Below are positions 10,714 to 21,421 of a stretch of 64,000 nucleotides of DNA, piece by piece (position 1 is the first letter of the stretch; each line of letters starts with the position of its first letter). The position numbers were made by a program, and so were the translations under genes. The stretch is from Gnetum montanum (taxonomy: Eukaryota > Streptophyta > Gnetopsida > Gnetales > Gnetaceae): positions 354,497-418,496 of the forward strand of contig MNCI01028444.1 of NCBI GenBank assembly GCA_015680685.1, read 5' to 3'. The notes beneath the pieces were generated by a model, which had not been told where the DNA came from, did not search any database, and was given only the letters and a program-made list of their open reading frames with translations.

Positions 10714-11002
10714 CCATCATTAACGCCACAATAGCCACATGCACCAGAAGCTGGTAAAGGCCCGTCAGAACCACTCCCATCAACGATGGTATCACCTTTG
10801 CCAACAACTTTAGCATTTTTTAGTAGGGTGTTCAATTTTGTCTTTGAACATCACAATTTTATAATTTATTTTTTCCATACACCTAGGCAGTTGGTATTCT
10901 AATAGAGTTAGTGTGTGTGTAAATGTGTTTCATTTCATCATGTGTACAGTCAATAACTTCATACCTTCCAAATTGTAATAAACTCGAGGAAGAGTTTCCA
11001 CT
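10714..11002 (+). other. E1 3' untranslated region before the polypurine tract
   Basis: Non-coding and T-rich. It includes AACTCGAGGAAGAGTTTCCA just before the polypurine tract, a lead-in shared with E2, E4 and E6. Confidence 0.7.
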
Positions 11003-11016
11003 CAGGCGTGGGGGTA
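11003..11016 (+). other. E1 3' polypurine tract
   Basis: CAGGCGTGGGGGTA abuts the LTR start. It is the expected primer site for plus-strand synthesis. Confidence 0.85.
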
Positions 11017-11911
11017 TGATGAAGTGTTCAGTTGATACATCAACTGAGCCATGTTAACGGAGCCTTGTTGACATGGCTGCGTTGATGTGACCTTGTTGAC
11101 ATATCCGTCCATGCATTAATGTGACCCCATTAACGCAGAGTCTATCTCTTGCTATAAATATGTGTGCACCTGTAGCATTTATGAAATATTTTTGAGTAGT
11201 TGTAGCCAAACTCTTGTAGTTTGTTCCTATAAGAGTTAGAATATTTTCCAAGTGCTTACAGTAGGTGTGAGAAAGGTGTATGACTCTTTATTCTAGCGCT
11301 AATGTACTTGAGCCCATTGGTGTGACCGGCAATAAAGACGAGCTTTTTGAGTATTCCTTGCAGCAATTGGATTTAACCACTTAAGCATTTTAATAGTTTA
11401 ATATTTCAATGCTTTAATAATTTTAGAAGCTTTTATTGTTATCACTTTACTATTATTGTCTTTCCATATCGATGAGAACCATAGGCACGACCATCTTGAA
11501 CATATATCAAACACTTGGTAACCCAGTTATGCTTAACGTCTGGTAACCCAATAGTGGTTAGGGTATGCTCAAGATGTGCATGGAAGATGTGATCGGTTGC
11601 TTATGCTAGGGAGAGTGAAACGATAGAGTAGAACAATTGTAATTTACACAACTTTCCATTTCCTACAATTAAAGAATTAGACTTTGAAAGATAAAAGAGA
11701 AAACTAATAAAAATTATTTGCCTCAATCTCACTTAACCATCGCTTTAGAATATCACCAGTGAGGTTGGGAAGACAACGACCATTCTAACTAAGGTTTTGC
11801 TGGCTAGAGTTTGGTGTATGCAAGTGCTTATAGTCTGCAAAATTCAACTAAGTTGTGCGTGAATGCCCGTGATTTGTATGGTTGGGCATAGGGGTACCTC
11901 GCTGCTCATCA
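11017..11911 (+). repeat. E1 3' LTR (895 bp)
   Basis: Begins TGATGAAGTG after the polypurine tract and ends CTCATCA. U3 carries repeated words such as GTTGACAT, GTTGATGTGACC and CATTAACGCAG. TATAAATA lies at 11153-11160. The downstream part shares TTAGAATATTTTCCAAGTGC and the terminal block GGGGTACCTCGC with the other LTRs. The 5' partner is outside the window, so no target duplication can be checked. Confidence 0.9.
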
Positions 11912-12420
11912 CTACCGCTCAAAAGTATTAGATTTTGTCATCGAAAATTAATAATTATTGTAATAATAGTGAGCCAAGAGATAGACTTTTTCATAGAATT
12001 ATTATTGATATATATAAGTTAGATTGTCACAAAAAGTAAATAATTATCATCATAATGGTGTGCGAAGAGATGAATTTTTTCAAATGAATTATTACTATGA
12101 ATTTGAAAACTAGCCATAGTAATAATTATAGCATTGGTGATGGTTGATTGGAAAGCTTGCAAAGCTTTGTTAATTAAGGTATTAGGTTCAAAGCTAGGTA
12201 TTAGTTCATATTTTGCTTTTCCAAGCGCTAGGAGCATATCCTAAGCATACCTAAGTTACTATTTGACAAAATTTATAGTGGCTCTCATTCCAAATGATGG
12301 TACGATGCTCTTTTGGGTTCAAACCTAGGCATAGCCACTTAAAAAGGGCTTAGGATTTTGCGTATTTATTGGTAATCTCAAGTATAAGTAGACTTGATGT
12401 TAACGTTTAAAGAAATTTTC
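11912..12420 (+). other. AT-rich region with local duplications
   Basis: No gene. Two related segments of about 100 bp (near 11945 and 12045), both with AATAATTAT and GAAGAGAT/CAAGAGAT words, suggest a decayed tandem duplication. A further segment near 12283 (CATTCCAAATGATGGTACG) resembles 12430 (CATTCCAAATGATCGTAAG). Confidence 0.5.
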
Positions 12421-12555
12421 AGGTGCCATCATTCCAAATGATCGTAAGGTGTTCATTTAGAATTAAGTGTAGATGCAACCACTTAAAAAGAACTTAGGAT
12501 TTTGCTCATTTAATAACCCTCTTGAGATCCACTTGGTGGAATGATAATGGCACCT
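12421..12555 (+). mobile_element. MITE candidate
   Basis: A 135-bp segment is bounded by imperfect inverted repeats: AGGTGCCATCATTCCA at the left, TGGAATGATAATGGCACCT at the right (a three-base indel in the arm). No clear target duplication was found, and a related half-copy sits 140 bp upstream, so this is tentative. Confidence 0.3.
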
Positions 12556-12670
12556 CTGAGTAATGATCTTTTTTATAGTCAAAAGCATATTTTATCAAAG
12601 TGAAAATATTACTAGAAAACTTAGTTATTAGCATGCTATAAAAGACCTACCTTGGAAAATATTATTAAGA

Positions 12671-12839
12671 TGGTGATTAGGCACAATGGTTAGAACATGT
12701 GGCTTATGGGTTGTAAATAGCAAGTTTGATTCCAATGAGTATGCCTTGCAAGTCATAGGTTAGATTCTAAGGATTATATTTATGATACATTATTATGCTA
12801 TGTTTAAGTTCTATGAAAGCCTTGTGTTTCAAGCGAACC
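12671..12839 (+). mobile_element. tRNA-derived SINE candidate
   Basis: TTAGGCACAATGG (12677-12689) fits the RNA polymerase III A box, and AGTTTGATTCC (12723-12733) fits the B box GGTTCGANTCC, about 34 bp apart as in tRNA genes. GTTAGAACATGTGGCTTATGG between them is tRNA-like, but no acceptor stem closes, so it is not an intact tRNA gene. The body continues for about 100 bp of unrelated sequence, the usual shape of a plant SINE. The right end is fixed only by the S1 insertion. Confidence 0.4.
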
Positions 12840-13450
12840 TGTAACACCCCTATTAATTATTTATAAGATCCTATAAATAACTAATAGAGATGTTATGAAA
12901 TCCCAAGGATTCGGATTTAACTTTGATTGACTAACTCAAAAGAAAGCGGTAAAATAGATAAAAATTACTAATTAGAATCATAAGTATAATAGAGAAATAC
13001 AATGCATCAAAATTTCATAATCATTACATATGTAATTAAATAAAATTTATTTAAAGAAAAATAGATACTTACACAACCACAAAAAGATAGATGTCAAAAA
13101 ATTTCACTAGGTGCATCATAAAATAGTATGTAAATATCGATCCCAACAACACTTGTTTCACTGTAATCGAATTCCTATAAATAAAGATATTCACATTTAA
13201 AATTTATCAAATTAATTAGTAAAATTAACAATAATAATTAAATAAAATATCAGTATATAATAAATAATACTAAGTTTTCTTGAACATATAGTGTACATTG
13301 AAACAAAAAATTTTCCTTCCAATCTCACAGTCCAAATGGCATAGATGGCAAATTTATATTTATCATACTTTATTATTTATTTACAAATATAAGTACATGG
13401 CTTAAATATCCAAAAAGTGTACAAGGTTTCTATTTTACAAAAAATACAAA

Positions 13451-14342
13451 TGATGAGTCATGAATTTGCTGACAGCCATGATATCACAGCCATGATAACA
13501 CACCCACGATATCGCATCTGCGGTATCACTGTCGATGCGATATTGCGTATGCAATATCGTAGCCTAGCCGCGATATTGTAGCCTATCTCCTCATCTATAA
13601 ATAAGAGGTAGACAAATTTGAAGTAAGCTTTTTATCAGTTAGTTAGTCAGTTTAAAGTTAGCTTTGATTTTAGTTTTCAATTTCTCTCTCTCAACCCTTT
13701 TTCCTCTCTATGTATGCCCGTAGTGTGGTGAATGTAATTGTATGGCATCCTTTATTTGAGTGTGATGTACTTGGACATGCACATGACTAGCAATAAAGAT
13801 CAAGATTACTTCATCATTGCAGCATTCACTTAGATTAATCATTTAATTAATTGCTATTTACTGCTTTCCTAGTTAATCTCTCTCACCCTTAAACTCATGT
13901 TAAAATGCAGAATGAGTACGACTTGATTACGAGCATTTAAGTGTGACTACTTGGTAACCCAGTAGTGTACCTAGGATCTGTGCTTGGTAATCCTAATGGT
14001 AGTCATGCATGAAGTCCAAGATGTGTACAAATAATCAAGGAATGGATTCTCATCGCACTTATGCTAGTTTAGATTCCTTCTCACCCTTTCTCCCTTAGCT
14101 TAGTTAATATTATCTTCCATTGCCTTCACGAGTAGCATTAGGTTAGAAAAACATCATACACCTCACTCTGGACTAAACCATACGTGACAAAGTGAATACT
14201 AGTCCAGTGGGAAGACAGCGAACTGCGACCTAAGGCTAACTATCTAGATGCCACAACTAGTTTGTCTGTGGAGTTCGATCAGATCGCGCATGTAACGCTC
14301 GTATTTGTATGGTTGAGTGTAAGGGTACCTTGCCACTCATCA
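13451..14342 (+). repeat. E2 5' LTR (892 bp)
   Basis: TGATGAGTCATG to CACTCATCA. U3 contains variants of the palindrome CGATATCG and of GCAATATCG. TATAAATA lies at 13596-13603. U5 ends in AGGGTACCTTGCC before the shared terminus. Confidence 0.92.
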
Positions 14343-14343
14343 T

Positions 14344-14361
14344 AGGCACCGTTGTCAGGGA
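14344..14361 (+). other. E2 primer-binding site
   Basis: AGGCACCGTTGTCAGGGA matches TGGCGCCGTTGCCGGGGA (complement of the tRNA-Asp 3' end) at 14 of 18 positions, one base after the LTR. E7 has the related AGGAGCCGTTGCCAGGGA at the same place. Confidence 0.75.
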
Positions 14362-14484
14362 TAGTGCTAGCTATCTAGATTAGTTATATCATACAAGGTC
14401 ATTGTAAAATAATTAATGATATATCTTTTAGGAAAAAAATAATTATAAAAAGTCACACGTAAATTCAAACACAACTTCACAACC

Positions 14485-16469
14485 ATGGCTCTCCTACAAG
14501 ATTACAATAATGCCACACTTAGTGAGGAAGTTCATTGGAGAACCAACAAACTATATGATGATGAAGATTGGAGTACACAACCTGAAGTGGGGGTTTCTTA
14601 TAAACATGAATGAAAGCAATGTCATCCCAACACACGAAAGCATAACTTACTCGATGGCGATGAATCCCTACTGACCACTACAAGCTTAACGCAAATACAG
14701 GAGGCTATTCGAATCTCCTGTAGGCATTGTAAAGAGAGCCGTCTACCTAGGCTCGATTTAAACAACTTTCCCAATTTTTCAGTAGGCTATGACTTAGATC
14801 TGCATCAACATTTACAAGCCTTCTACGATGCCTGCATATGGAATAACATTGATAATGGGTGGTAAAAACTTAAGCTCTTTCCCATGACACTTGTTGGCCA
14901 AGCAAAAGTATGGTATAGATCATTAAAGCCAAATTCAATACGACGTTGGCCAACAATGGTAGAAATTTTTAATGAAAGATATCAAACCTACGCAAGAGTG
15001 TCGGCCTTGAGGAAACAAATCTAAGAGTGGAAACAAGCACAACATGAACCCTTGGACATGGCCTTAGAAAGATATTATACACTATTAAACAACTATCCAG
15101 GCTATGGGTTTTCCGAGGAAAGGCTAATGTACCATATCATTGATGGGCTTCATAATGCAATAAGAGAAGCCCTAGGGGTGTATGCCCAAGGTCAACTATA
15201 CGAACTATGAACCCATCAAGTCCAAGAGCTTGTTAAGCAGGTAGCAAAAGAAGAAGGAGAAATGGCTAGATGGGAGAGTGTTGAAAAACATCAATAGGAC
15301 CAAAGTCTCAACTTGATAAAGGTCCATAGTCACAAAAAGGAGAAATCAACCTATCATAAGGAGAAAGGACCATCTTTGTCGGTACAAAAAAAATCATTAG
15401 AGGAAGTTGAGGCAAGGATCAATAAGATGTTGGAATGGATGTATAAAAAGTGTGGAGAATTTATTGATATTATTGGAGATAGAGTTTTGACAACCCAAGA
15501 AGCAGGACAAAACATTAGACAATCAGAAAGAAGGGATAAGGAAAATAAGAGCTTAACTACCAATCATACGTATGCATGCAACATTTGCCTGTACAATCAC
15601 CCCAAGGGTCAGTGCCCAATCTTGTTACATTTATATGAGCATTGGGGAAACACATTACATCCAGAGTTCGTATAGAGATACTATGTTCGATCATAGTGGC
15701 AAAAATCCCAGTCATGGGGGAGACCACCCCTAAACTTGAGACACCCTTCATATCATCCAAGCCCTAACACTTATCTTATTCAACATCCTATTTCTCCAAC
15801 TGGGCCAACACACTTTATATCACCACAGTACCATTCTCCTCAATACTATCAACCCATATCTTCAACACAACCACCACCTTGTGCACCTTATACTCCTCCT
15901 AACTTTTAACATTCTCATTTTTTCCTCCTTCTACATCACCACCAACTGTTCCTAAGGTGTTTGCACCACAGCAACAACCATCAAACGTTACTTGTGCTAA
16001 TATTTCCAACAATAGTGAAAGACCTCCTCAACATCGAAGGTGTCCCTTCTTTAGAAATGACCCTAGGAAGGGACAACATAATTTCGAGGCCACTGCATCC
16101 TCCAACTTAGTACAAGTCCCACACTGTGGTGCACCCTTATCTTCAAACCCAACACCTCATGTAACTCCATCAGGGCCACCAACTCACACTCCAACAACAA
16201 TACTGCCCAATGAACATAGGAATGGAGAGCAATAACCCGATCGTTGCATACCATCTTTCAGTCACAAACATCATAGTGGGTCATCTCTTTACCCAAGAAT
16301 CACATCTTACAAATTGCCCCACTATGCTTACTATAATCAGGTGTGTGAACCCCAATGGGGTAAATATGACCAAGTCTGAATATTTTCAACATGGAAGGAT
16401 CCTCATCTTCCATTTATTAATCCTTGCCATACTAAACCATTTAGTTATGGGGGATATCCCCCATTTTAA
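14485..16469 (+). pseudogene. gag: E2 gag, broken by stops and one frameshift
   Basis: About 661 codons, start ATGGCTCTCCTACAAG, end YGGYPPF. Capsid core: LDLNNFPNFSVGYDLDLHQ, VWYRSLKPNSIRRW, AQHEPLDMALERYY, ELVKQVAKEEGEMARWESVE. Then a helical segment (INKMLEWMYKKCGEFID) and the zinc knuckle CNICLYNHPKGQC near 15579. The long Pro/Tyr/His-rich tail runs to 16469. About ten stops, plus a one-base loss near 15927 in a T run. Compared with E7, the frame is otherwise colinear. The protein is homologous to, but clearly diverged from, the gag of the pol-bearing family. Confidence 0.85.
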
Positions 16470-17475
16470 TAACAAGCAGGATTAATAAATATTTTTCATT
16501 TTCTTTAATTTTTCAATTTTTGTTTTCCAGTTTTTCATTTTTCAACTTCTTGTTTTATCTTTTTGTCTTTTGGTATTTTTATCTTGTTACATTTTTATAA
16601 GTAATCTCATCTACGAATAAAACACTCATGTGGATTGTCGGTTGAGGTGTGTTTTATGTTTTCGAGTCTCAAGTGATCAATTATTTGGATAGTAAGCCCG
16701 TTATACCCGCTCATCCACTCTACAAATAAGAGGTTCTGTTCGAGGGTACAGTGATATTCTTGACATTTTTAAAACTTAAAATTAATTTTTTGTTCATTGT
16801 ACCCATAATGAAGAAGGATGGACCAAGAGGGAATGATTAGGGTGTGACATCAAGGGAACCTGCAGATTCTCTTTGGTGACGTCTGTGAGAGTTATCATGC
16901 AGCGTCGTTGTACTAAGATCCTTGTAGATCTTACGCAAAATGGGAGTAAGAGTAATGAAAAGGGCACTCAAAAATCCAATGCTGTTCTAGGGGGTCCCAC
17001 TAGAAAGACATGAATCCATGCTTGAAGGTTGGCGGCTTCTCTGGATTCAGTAAAGAAAAAAAATGAAAAGAAAAGTGCCACAAAACAAAAATCACTCCTC
17101 CATTGAACAAAGCACCAAGTGATCATACGCCTTATTGTTATGGTACTTTCATAGTCGCTCATCATGGGATGAACCAATGTGGTGTTATTGATATGAGGAA
17201 TGGACTTGGTCCTGATCTTGGAACAATGGGTTAATGACACCTTAATCATGCTTTACACGCAGAATTCACTGTGCCTTGGGTTAGTTACCTCATGTCCCAA
17301 TCTCTACAATCCCATTCTCTAGTTCATCTCATCTGACTGTTCATGTAATTGTAGCTCGTGTCTCGTATAGCATAGAATTCTTACCTCATTCTGGTGATAT
17401 TTACATGTGTGTGTTTTGTGGAATGAGTGCAGATTACATTTAACCCTTCTAGTACCCATGGAAACTTTTAAGTGT

Positions 17476-17534
17476 GGTTACACAAGGGCATTATAGGTTG
17501 GAACCTGCTTTGGGGAGGATCCACTTGTGTAATC
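17476..17534 (+). ncRNA. Three-helix junction RNA element (E2 copy)
   Basis: P1: GGTTACACAAG (17476-17486) with CTTGTGTAATC (17524-17534), 11 pairs including one G-U. P2: AGGT (17495-17498) with ACCT (17503-17506), loop TGGA. Joiner GCTT. P3: TGGG (17511-17514) with TCCA (17520-17523), loop GAGGA. The enclosed length is 37 nt, as in E1. Confidence 0.65.
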
Positions 17535-17850
17535 TTTTGTAATTTTCACTTATGACATAGCTCACACACATCATTTATTACCCTCAGCGTATTGTTCATG
17601 ATATTCTTTCCTTTATTACTATCCCTCCAAATTTCAACGTTCCTATGAACCATCACATAGCCTTTTTCTCTACCATCTGAGGTCCTTATTGATAAATTCC
17701 ACACCATCATAATGTTCGTGGCTTCAGAACTAGTTGAATTACCCTAGAACCCTTTAACAATTATCCAGATGTCCTTAGTTTACATCGTTTAATTTCAAAG
17801 AAATATTAAAAATTCAGTACATTCTCTAAGTGTCCTAACTTCGACTAAAA

Positions 17851-17858
17851 TATATATA
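17851..17858 (+). promoter_or_regulatory. Internal TATA-like run (E2)
   Basis: TATATATA lies 317 bp after the junction RNA, in the position of the internal TATA boxes of E1, E4 and E7. The CGATATCG array present at this place in E7 is missing here. Confidence 0.3.
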
Positions 17859-18030
17859 CGTGACCCCCCTGTGCTAATCAACATCATTTGCACCTGTTCA
17901 CGTAGGGGAAGTTTTTTAAATTCCTCTCTACGACTCGTGATTGCACATCCCTTGCTTTCATATTCATAACTAACTCATTGGTACTCCGATTTTCATTCAG
18001 TTTGAACCTACTTGAACTCAGAGTCTTTAG

Positions 18031-18049
18031 CTTAGTCTTGGGGGAGGGG
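18031..18049 (+). other. Polypurine-tract-like site before ORF3 (E2)
   Basis: CTTAGTCTTGGGGGAGGGG, similar to the 3' polypurine tract and to the E7 site at 62582. Confidence 0.4.
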
Positions 18050-18324
18050 CACACATCGAATAGTGCATAAATTTTTTGAAGTTCATCATCCCCCGAAGGA
18101 CATCTTTAAGGGTAATTAGTTGTAAAATTAAGAATAAAATGTGTCAAAAAAAATTTCATCACCTTAGCTATACCATAAAATTAAATTTGGAAACCACCTA
18201 AGCAAATAGGACTCAACATTATAATCTTTCGGGGGTATGTTATTCCAATAATTAACATCACACAGAAATAATGTAAATCTATTAAGAAAAGCAGTAAGGT
18301 ATAACCTAACTTTGGTAACAACCT

Positions 18325-18353
18325 TACTAACGATTGGCCTCGTGTGATTGCAG
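18325..18353 (+). promoter_or_regulatory. Candidate 3' splice site before ORF3 (E2)
   Basis: TACTAAC (18325-18331) matches the branch-point consensus. GATTGCAG ends 22 bases later, exactly before the ORF3 ATG at 18354. E1 keeps CAG before its ATG; E7 has TACTAAT and CAA; E4 has ACAA. Confidence 0.4.
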
Positions 18354-18995
18354 ATGGCCCCAAAACATGGACAACATGAAGGTCCTACTCAAGGTGCGAT
18401 CAAACGACCTAGGAGAGGTGAAGGACAAGTTCCTACCGAAAAACATGCACAACAAGAGAAACAATCATTTAGTATCCACCAAGAAGACCTTGCTACTATA
18501 CAATTAAGGTAGGCAGAAGGAGGAGCTGCAGCAGCGTCTGAACAAGGATGATATCTCACGTTGCCCTAGGATTGTGTTCAGACCATCCATGAAAGGTCCA
18601 TATTCACTGTAGTGATCATGGAATTAAACTTTGGACCTTTTGCAGAATTTTCTCTAGAGGCCATTAGGGATCACCTCAAAGGATCCCCATTATGGCCTAC
18701 CCTCTCTGAAAGTGGTGCCTAGTACTTTGGGGGAAACGTACCAATTTCGGAAGTGTTAAACCTTCCGAATACAAGGCCAAAGGTTTCTTAGAACGAGTTG
18801 GACACTTTCAAAACTAAGCAACTTAATAAACTATTGACAGAGAATAAAAGGATGGCGAAAGAAAAAGAGAAGGCTAACTGGGATGCCTTTATGGCACAAG
18901 CGGAAGCTTACGCACATGCCAAGGCACTCAAGGCCTTACAAGACCTAGAGTGCAAGAAAAGGGAAAGACACCGATGGAGGAGCCACCACAACTAA
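18354..18995 (+). pseudogene. E2 ORF3, internally deleted
   Basis: Begins ATGGCCCCAAAACATGGACA (MAPKHGQHEGPTQG). The N-terminal half parallels E7 (ELNFGPFAEF, AIRDHLKGSPLWP, VLNLPNTRP). Around 18785 the rest of the globular region is missing. The frame resumes in a Lys/Glu/Ala-rich helical tail (LLTENKRMAKEKEKANWDAF, KALKALQDLECKKRERHRW) that probably corresponds to the coiled-coil end of the full protein. Several stops occur upstream of the tail. Confidence 0.65.
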
Positions 18996-19175
18996 GAACT
19001 ACATGAGTTCCATCTAGTTTTGTAATCATAGGATTTTCTTTTATGTTGTGTCTCAATTTTGTTTTGACTCCACACTGCAGCATGAATCCATTCTAGCTAG
19101 TCAATAATCCCATACCTATCCACTATGTAATCAATGGAACTTGTTCTCAGTTTAACTCGAGGATGAGTTTTCATT

Positions 19176-19189
19176 CAGTCGTGGGGGTA
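19176..19189 (+). other. E2 3' polypurine tract
   Basis: CAGTCGTGGGGGTA directly before the LTR, preceded by AACTCGAGGATGAGTTTTCA. Confidence 0.85.
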
Positions 19190-20064
19190 TGATGAGTCAT
19201 GAATTTGCTGACAGCCATGATATCGCACGCACGATAATGCACCCACAATATCGCACCCGTGATATCGCATCTGTGGTATCACTGCTGACGCGATATCGTA
19301 GCCTATCTTCTCATCTATAAATAAGAGGTAGACAGAATCGATAATCAGATTTTTATCAGTTAGTTAGTTAGTTTAAAGTTAGTTTTGATTTTAGTTTTCA
19401 ATTTCTCTCTCTCAACCCTTTGCTCTCAGTGTATGCCTGCAGTGTGGTGAATGTAATTGTATGGCATCCTTTATTTGAGTGTGACATACTTGGACATGCA
19501 CATGACTGGCAATAAAGATCGAGATTACTTCATCACTGTAGCATTCACTTAGATTAATCATTTAATTAATTGTTATTTACTGCTTTTCTAGTTAATCTCT
19601 CTCACCCTTAAAAACTCAGGTTAAAGCGTAGAATGAGTACGACTTGATTATGAGCATTTAAGTGTGACTACCTAGTAACCCAGTAGCGTACCTAGGATCT
19701 ACGCTTGGTAATCCCAGTGGTAGTCATGCACAAAGTCCAAGATGTGTACGGATAATCAAGGAACAGATGCTTATCGCACTTAGGCTAGTTTAGATTTCTT
19801 CTCATCCTTTCTCTCTTAGCTTAGTTAATATTATCTTCCATTGCCTTCAAGAGTAGCATTAGGTTAGAAAAACATCATACGCCTCACTCTGGACTAAACC
19901 ATACATGACAAAGTTAATACTAGTCTAGGTGGGAAGATAGCAAACTATGACCTAAGGCTAATTGTCTAGATGCCACAACTAGTCCGTTTGCGGAGTTTGA
20001 CCGGATCGCACATGTAACGCTCGTATTCGTATGGTTGAGTGTAGGGGTACCTCGCCACTCATCA
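19190..20064 (+). repeat. E2 3' LTR (875 bp)
   Basis: Pairs with 13451-14342 over its whole length. TATAAATA at 19316-19323. The CGATATCG array differs from the 5' copy in the number and order of repeat words, pointing to gain or loss of units in the array. Confidence 0.92.
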
Positions 20065-20360
20065 AAAAATTATAAAAAAAATTATTTTTTAGGTTTAGAA
20101 GGTCCATCTTGTACAGAATTGATCCACCTTTCATCCCATGTCTCTCTTTCAATGATTCCATGGCTACTTTGGGCTCTATGCATCGAAATGCAAGAGTCAA
20201 AGCCCTCAAATAAGAAATGTTATTATATTTCCCTTTTCATGGAGCATAAAGATTTTGGGCTAAAACTCTTAGGTTATGGGCTAGGTAAATGTCTTCAATT
20301 AAATATTCAAAAAATGTTTCAAGGTCTAGAAATACCACAAAATTTTCCAAAAATCCAAAA

Positions 20361-20692
20361 GAATGTATATTTTATTGAGACATCTTTGAAGGCTAGGTCT
20401 TGGTTATCTTCACTACCAAAGGGACCCATCAACAACTCTTAGAATAAGCACACTATGATCATTGAATTATCCTTTAAATTATTTTAATGTCCAAAAATAT
20501 CACAAATTATCCAACACAGATCTAAAGAATGTATATTTTAACTAGAGATCTCTGAAGGCTAGGTCTTGGTTACCATCATTGCCAAAGGAACACACTAACA
20601 AGTCTTGGAATAATCTTACTACTATTATCAAATTATCCTTGTGACCCCAAACAAATCACTCATGGTTGGGTCTTAGCAATAGCCTAACTATT
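20361..20692 (+). repeat. Tandem duplication inside S1 (period about 166 bp)
   Basis: GAATGTATATTTTA at 20361 and again at 20527, each followed by a GAAGGCTAGGTCTTGGTTA block and a CAAATTATCCTT-like end. Confidence 0.6.
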
Positions 20693-21310
20693 AACATCCT
20701 TAATGATCGAGGCACACATATCATTAGAAGGATAAGCCTTAACTATGTTTTACTGCAACTCCACTAGACTCAACTACATAGTGCCATAGTCTCAACTAAA
20801 TCCATAGCCTCACATGAGCTCATGAATCAAAACTCAAGGTACAAAATCCATCCAATAATCCTTGTTCCCATAGGATGGGTCTCTCACTAAAGAACACTCC
20901 ACTACTGCATGCAAACAGGGCATCTAAAAGATTCCTTACTCCTACTACCAACTAAGCAAAATCAATCACACAAATATTATTATTTTATTTCAAAAATCCA
21001 AAAGATCAAAATAGCCAAAATCCATAAAAACCAAATTCAAAAAAATTCTTGAAAAAACATGCTTATGTCATGAGTTGAACCAAACACCATGTTCATATCA
21101 AAAGTTGATCTAAAATATTCATAGAATATCTAAGAAATAGGTTGGACAAAGTTTTCACAATTCCAAAAATTCTCCAAAAGACAGAAAAAGGTTAAGACAC
21201 AATTAAAATACCATAACCAAGTTCAAAATGATAAAAATTTGGTAGTATCTTGACATAATAATTAAAATTATAGAGGAATGTCAAAAGAGAGAGGAGTAAT
21301 AGAAAATTTA

Positions 21311-21421
21311 CAACAAAATAGGGTAGTCACATAAAAAGAAACATAAAATAATCTTTCTTATAAGATCTACAACAAAATAGGGCAATCATATGAAAAAAAA
21401 AACTAAAATAATCTTTCTTAC
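21311..21421 (+). repeat. Tandem duplication inside S1 (period about 58 bp)
   Basis: CAACAAAATAGGG and AAAATAATCTTTCTTA occur twice in the same order. The remaining S1 sequence to 22487 is AT-rich, with a TA run near 22160 and no gene. Confidence 0.6.

Larger units (their letters stand above)
1..11911 (+). mobile_element. E1: 3' part of a pol-bearing Athila/Tat-type Ty3/gypsy retrotransposon
   Basis: The 5' LTR and primer site lie left of the window; everything from early gag to the 3' LTR is present. Order: gag (3-2340), protease, reverse transcriptase, RNase H, integrase (to about 5905), a 2.1-kb non-coding spacer, ORF3 (7979-10713), polypurine tract and LTR (11017-11911). Domain order RT-RH-INT makes it Ty3/gypsy. 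Assignment to the Athila/Tat branch rests on the env-position ORF, the protease style and the tRNA-Asp-type primer site in sister copies E4 and E6. All frames carry stops, and a few frameshifts are present, so the copy is dead. Confidence 0.93.
16470..18353 (+). other. E2 non-coding spacer between gag and ORF3
   Basis: Closely parallel to the E7 spacer (T-rich start, TGACATCAAGGG block, AGGGGGTCCCACTAGAAAGACAT, three-helix block). It occupies the place that in the P family lies after pol. It holds a polypurine-like palindrome GGGGGATATCCCCC at the gag end (16449-16462), the junction RNA, a TATA-like run and a second polypurine-like site. No coding sequence recognised. Confidence 0.8.
13451..20064 (+). 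mobile_element. E2: N-family element with gag and ORF3 but no pol
   Basis: Complete element of 6.6 kb: 5' LTR 13451-14342, primer site, gag 14485-16469, spacer, ORF3 remnant 18354-18995, polypurine tract, 3' LTR 19190-20064. Flanking five bases are ACAAA and AAAAA, a duplication with one mismatch. There is no protease, RT, RNase H or integrase; gag is followed directly by the post-pol type of spacer. E7 has the same layout, so the absence is a family trait rather than a private deletion. Confidence 0.9.

Noticed and set aside
12671-12740. Functional tRNA gene
   Set aside because: A and B boxes are present, but the acceptor stem and anticodon arm cannot be closed.
17476-17534. Hammerhead or other known self-cleaving ribozyme in the three-helix block
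   Set aside because: No CUGANGA or GAAA core and no conserved cleavage triplet. Three helices alone are not enough.
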